Assembly: GCA_964536785.1 (NCBI GenBank)
Contig: CAZHYM010000030.1
Coordinates: forward strand, 1-6,095
Source: CAZHYM01 sp964536785
GTDB taxonomy: Bacteria > Patescibacteriota > Saccharimonadia > Saccharimonadales > Saccharimonadaceae
Length of the DNA stretch: 6,095 nucleotides
Direction of reading: 5' to 3'
Part shown: piece after piece, positions 4,988-6,095 of the stretch
How positions within the stretch are numbered: position 1 is the first letter of the stretch
Layout: each line of letters starts with the position of its first letter
The notes under the pieces: model-generated
Told to the model about the DNA's origin: nothing
Seen by the model: only the letters and a program-made list of their open reading frames with translations
The model's database searches: none
Program-made: the position numbers and the translations under genes

Positions 4988-6095
4988 TTACACCTCGTCA
5001 TCTTCTAGCCTTTTCGGAATTTTTGATCCGAATAGTATCTTTTTTGCCTTATCAAATATGACATCGCTTTCGCTTAGACTGAAAGCTCGCGATAAGAATA
5101 AATACACCATCATACTTAGTCCTGAGATTAAGCAAAACTTTGGAAAAGTTGCAAAGATCCTTTGGTCAGAGCTAAGCAGCGGCATCATCTGTAGCAGACA
5201 ATAAGCAGCAAACCCAGCCACTACACCAGCTAGCGCCATTAGACCAATCGATCTGAAGAACTCCTTGTCAAATATGCCCTTCAGCTTCTTGCTTAAGATA
5301 GCCGTCAGTATCAGCACTTGCACGACGGCGGTGTAAGATTGCGCCCAGGCCAGGCCATAGGCTCCCATTCGTAATACGCGGGTAAAAGTAATCGCAAGAA
5401 CAATATTTAAAGCAATGGAAAAAACCGAGACTACAAAAGGAGTTTTTGTATCCTGCTCAGCATAAAACGTTCTTGCTAGTATATGATATACCGATGTAAA
5501 GAAAATCGAAAGAATTAGTGCGCCAAGTAGTGAAGATATTAGATTATTGTCGCCACTATTTTTTATAAAACTAACTAGGTAGCCTCGAGTAAAATAAGCG
5601 ATTGTTGAAATAGGTAAGGAAATCCAAATAATCGTTCTTAATATCATCTGAACCTGCCTTTTGAATTGACCTGTTTGCCCGAGACTTAATTTCTCAGTCA
5701 TACTCGCAAAGGCTGCGTTAGATATCGCAACTCCAATTAAATTAACTGGCATCATATGCAGAGACAAAGCTTGGTTATAAGAACGAATTGTGCCAGGTAA
5801 CATGCCTGAGGCTAACCTTGTTTCTACAATATTATTTATATAATCAGCACCCTGGTCGAGCGAACGAGCAGGAAACAATTTGAGAACTTTACGAAATCCA
5901 CGGTTTTTAAAATCAATCTTTAGTTTATAATTAAAACCTAAACCTAAAATACCCACCGACGCAATTATCAGCTGCAAGACAGCTCCAAACAAGACGCCTA
6001 GAGCAACACCCATAATTCCTCCCTCGAAAATAGTCTTCCCAAAAACCGTTATTCCGCCAGTAAAAAACACCGTACCAAATATGATTCCGATATTA
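4988..6095 (-). CDS. murJ: MurJ (MviN) lipid II flippase, C-terminal two thirds, 5' end outside window
   Basis: MurJ is a MOP-superfamily inner-membrane protein that flips lipid II to the outer face for peptidoglycan synthesis. The frame is open to the window edge; 368 residues are visible, and about 140 (the first transmembrane helices) are missing compared with roughly 510-540 in the family. A GTG at 6070 is internal: the codons before it read NIGIIFGT, the usual MurJ continuation. About nine hydrophobic helices are visible, with stretches near residues 26-52, 152-176, 184-208, 220-238, 244-268, 280-304 and 313-338. The conserved segment RTFYAEQDTKTP (208-219) is typical of MurJ, as are NLIGVAIS (118-125) and the LFPARSLDQG-like loop. 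In helix 8 the usual DRLxxLP reads LSLHMMP (110-116), so the Arg expected there is Ser. The short charged tail ends in DDEV. It suggests a peptidoglycan-making cell. lepA follows without a gap. Confidence 0.95.
   Translation of the reverse strand, partial: NIGIIFGTVFFTGGITVFGKTIFEGGIMGVALGVLFGAVLQLIIASVGILGLGFNYKLKIDFKNRGFRKVLKLFPARSLDQGADYINNIVETRLASGMLPGTIRSYNQALSLHMMPVNLIGVAISNAAFASMTEKLSLGQTGQFKRQVQMILRTIIWISLPISTIAYFTRGYLVSFIKNSGDNNLISSLLGALILSIFFTSVYHILARTFYAEQDTKTPFVVSVFSIALNIVLAITFTRVLRMGAYGLAWAQSYTAVVQVLILTAILSKKLKGIFDKEFFRSIGLMALAGVVAGFAAYCLLQMMPLLSSDQRIFATFPKFCLISGLSMMVYLFLSRAFSLSESDVIFDKAKKILFGSKIPKRLEDDEV
4991..4996 (-). promoter_or_regulatory. Shine-Dalgarno site of lepA inside the murJ 3' end
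   Basis: GAGGTG on the minus strand, in the last two sense codons of murJ and separated from the lepA ATG only by the murJ TAA stop codon. It supports the ATG at 4987 and coupling of lepA to murJ translation. Confidence 0.7.

Noticed and set aside
6070..6070. GTG at 6070 as the start of the MurJ frame
   Set aside because: The frame stays open to the window edge, and the preceding codons (NIGIIFGT) match internal MurJ sequence, so the gene begins outside the window.

Overview
The window is a tightly packed bacterial chromosome segment with all six genes on the minus strand. Read in the direction of transcription (high to low coordinates) they are murJ (5' end outside the window), lepA, gmk, hrcA, grpE and a phosphoketolase gene (3' end outside the window). 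It is AT-rich by eye, and the longest gap between genes is about 60 bases. All frames stay open under the standard bacterial code, and the visible stops are only TAA or TAG. The small protein versions (HrcA 238 aa, GrpE 150 aa), the extended guanylate kinase with a GKDT P-loop, and the divergent phosphoketolase suggest a reduced-genome Candidate Phyla Radiation bacterium. Saccharibacteria (TM7) is my best guess, made from remembered family features and not from a search.

Region 1 (3206-6095) holds murJ, a lipid II flippase for cell-wall synthesis, and lepA, the ribosomal GTPase EF4. The two abut with no spacer, and the lepA ribosome binding site lies inside the murJ tail. Region 2 (2478-3188) is gmk, guanylate kinase, 17 bases after lepA. 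It has no Shine-Dalgarno but has an extended -10 box placed 6 bases before its ATG. Region 3 (1265-2481) is a heat-shock regulatory unit. A CIRCE operator is superimposed on a near-consensus promoter and on the gmk stop codon, followed by hrcA (repressor) and grpE (DnaK nucleotide exchange factor), which overlap by one base. dnaK does not follow. Region 4 (1-1202) is the N-terminal half of a xylulose-5-phosphate/fructose-6-phosphate phosphoketolase, with a perfect TATAAT 6 bases before its ATG.

Two points stand out. First, the three genes with their own -10 boxes (gmk, hrcA, phosphoketolase) lack Shine-Dalgarno sequences and have the -10 at 6-8 bases from the ATG, which predicts leaderless mRNAs. 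The coupled genes lepA and grpE carry clear Shine-Dalgarno sequences. Second, HrcA is missing about 100 central residues, including the region that normally holds the inserted dimerising domain, yet keeps an intact DNA-binding domain next to a recognisable CIRCE. I see no mobile element, CRISPR array, tRNA or rRNA, and no clearly new multi-gene system.
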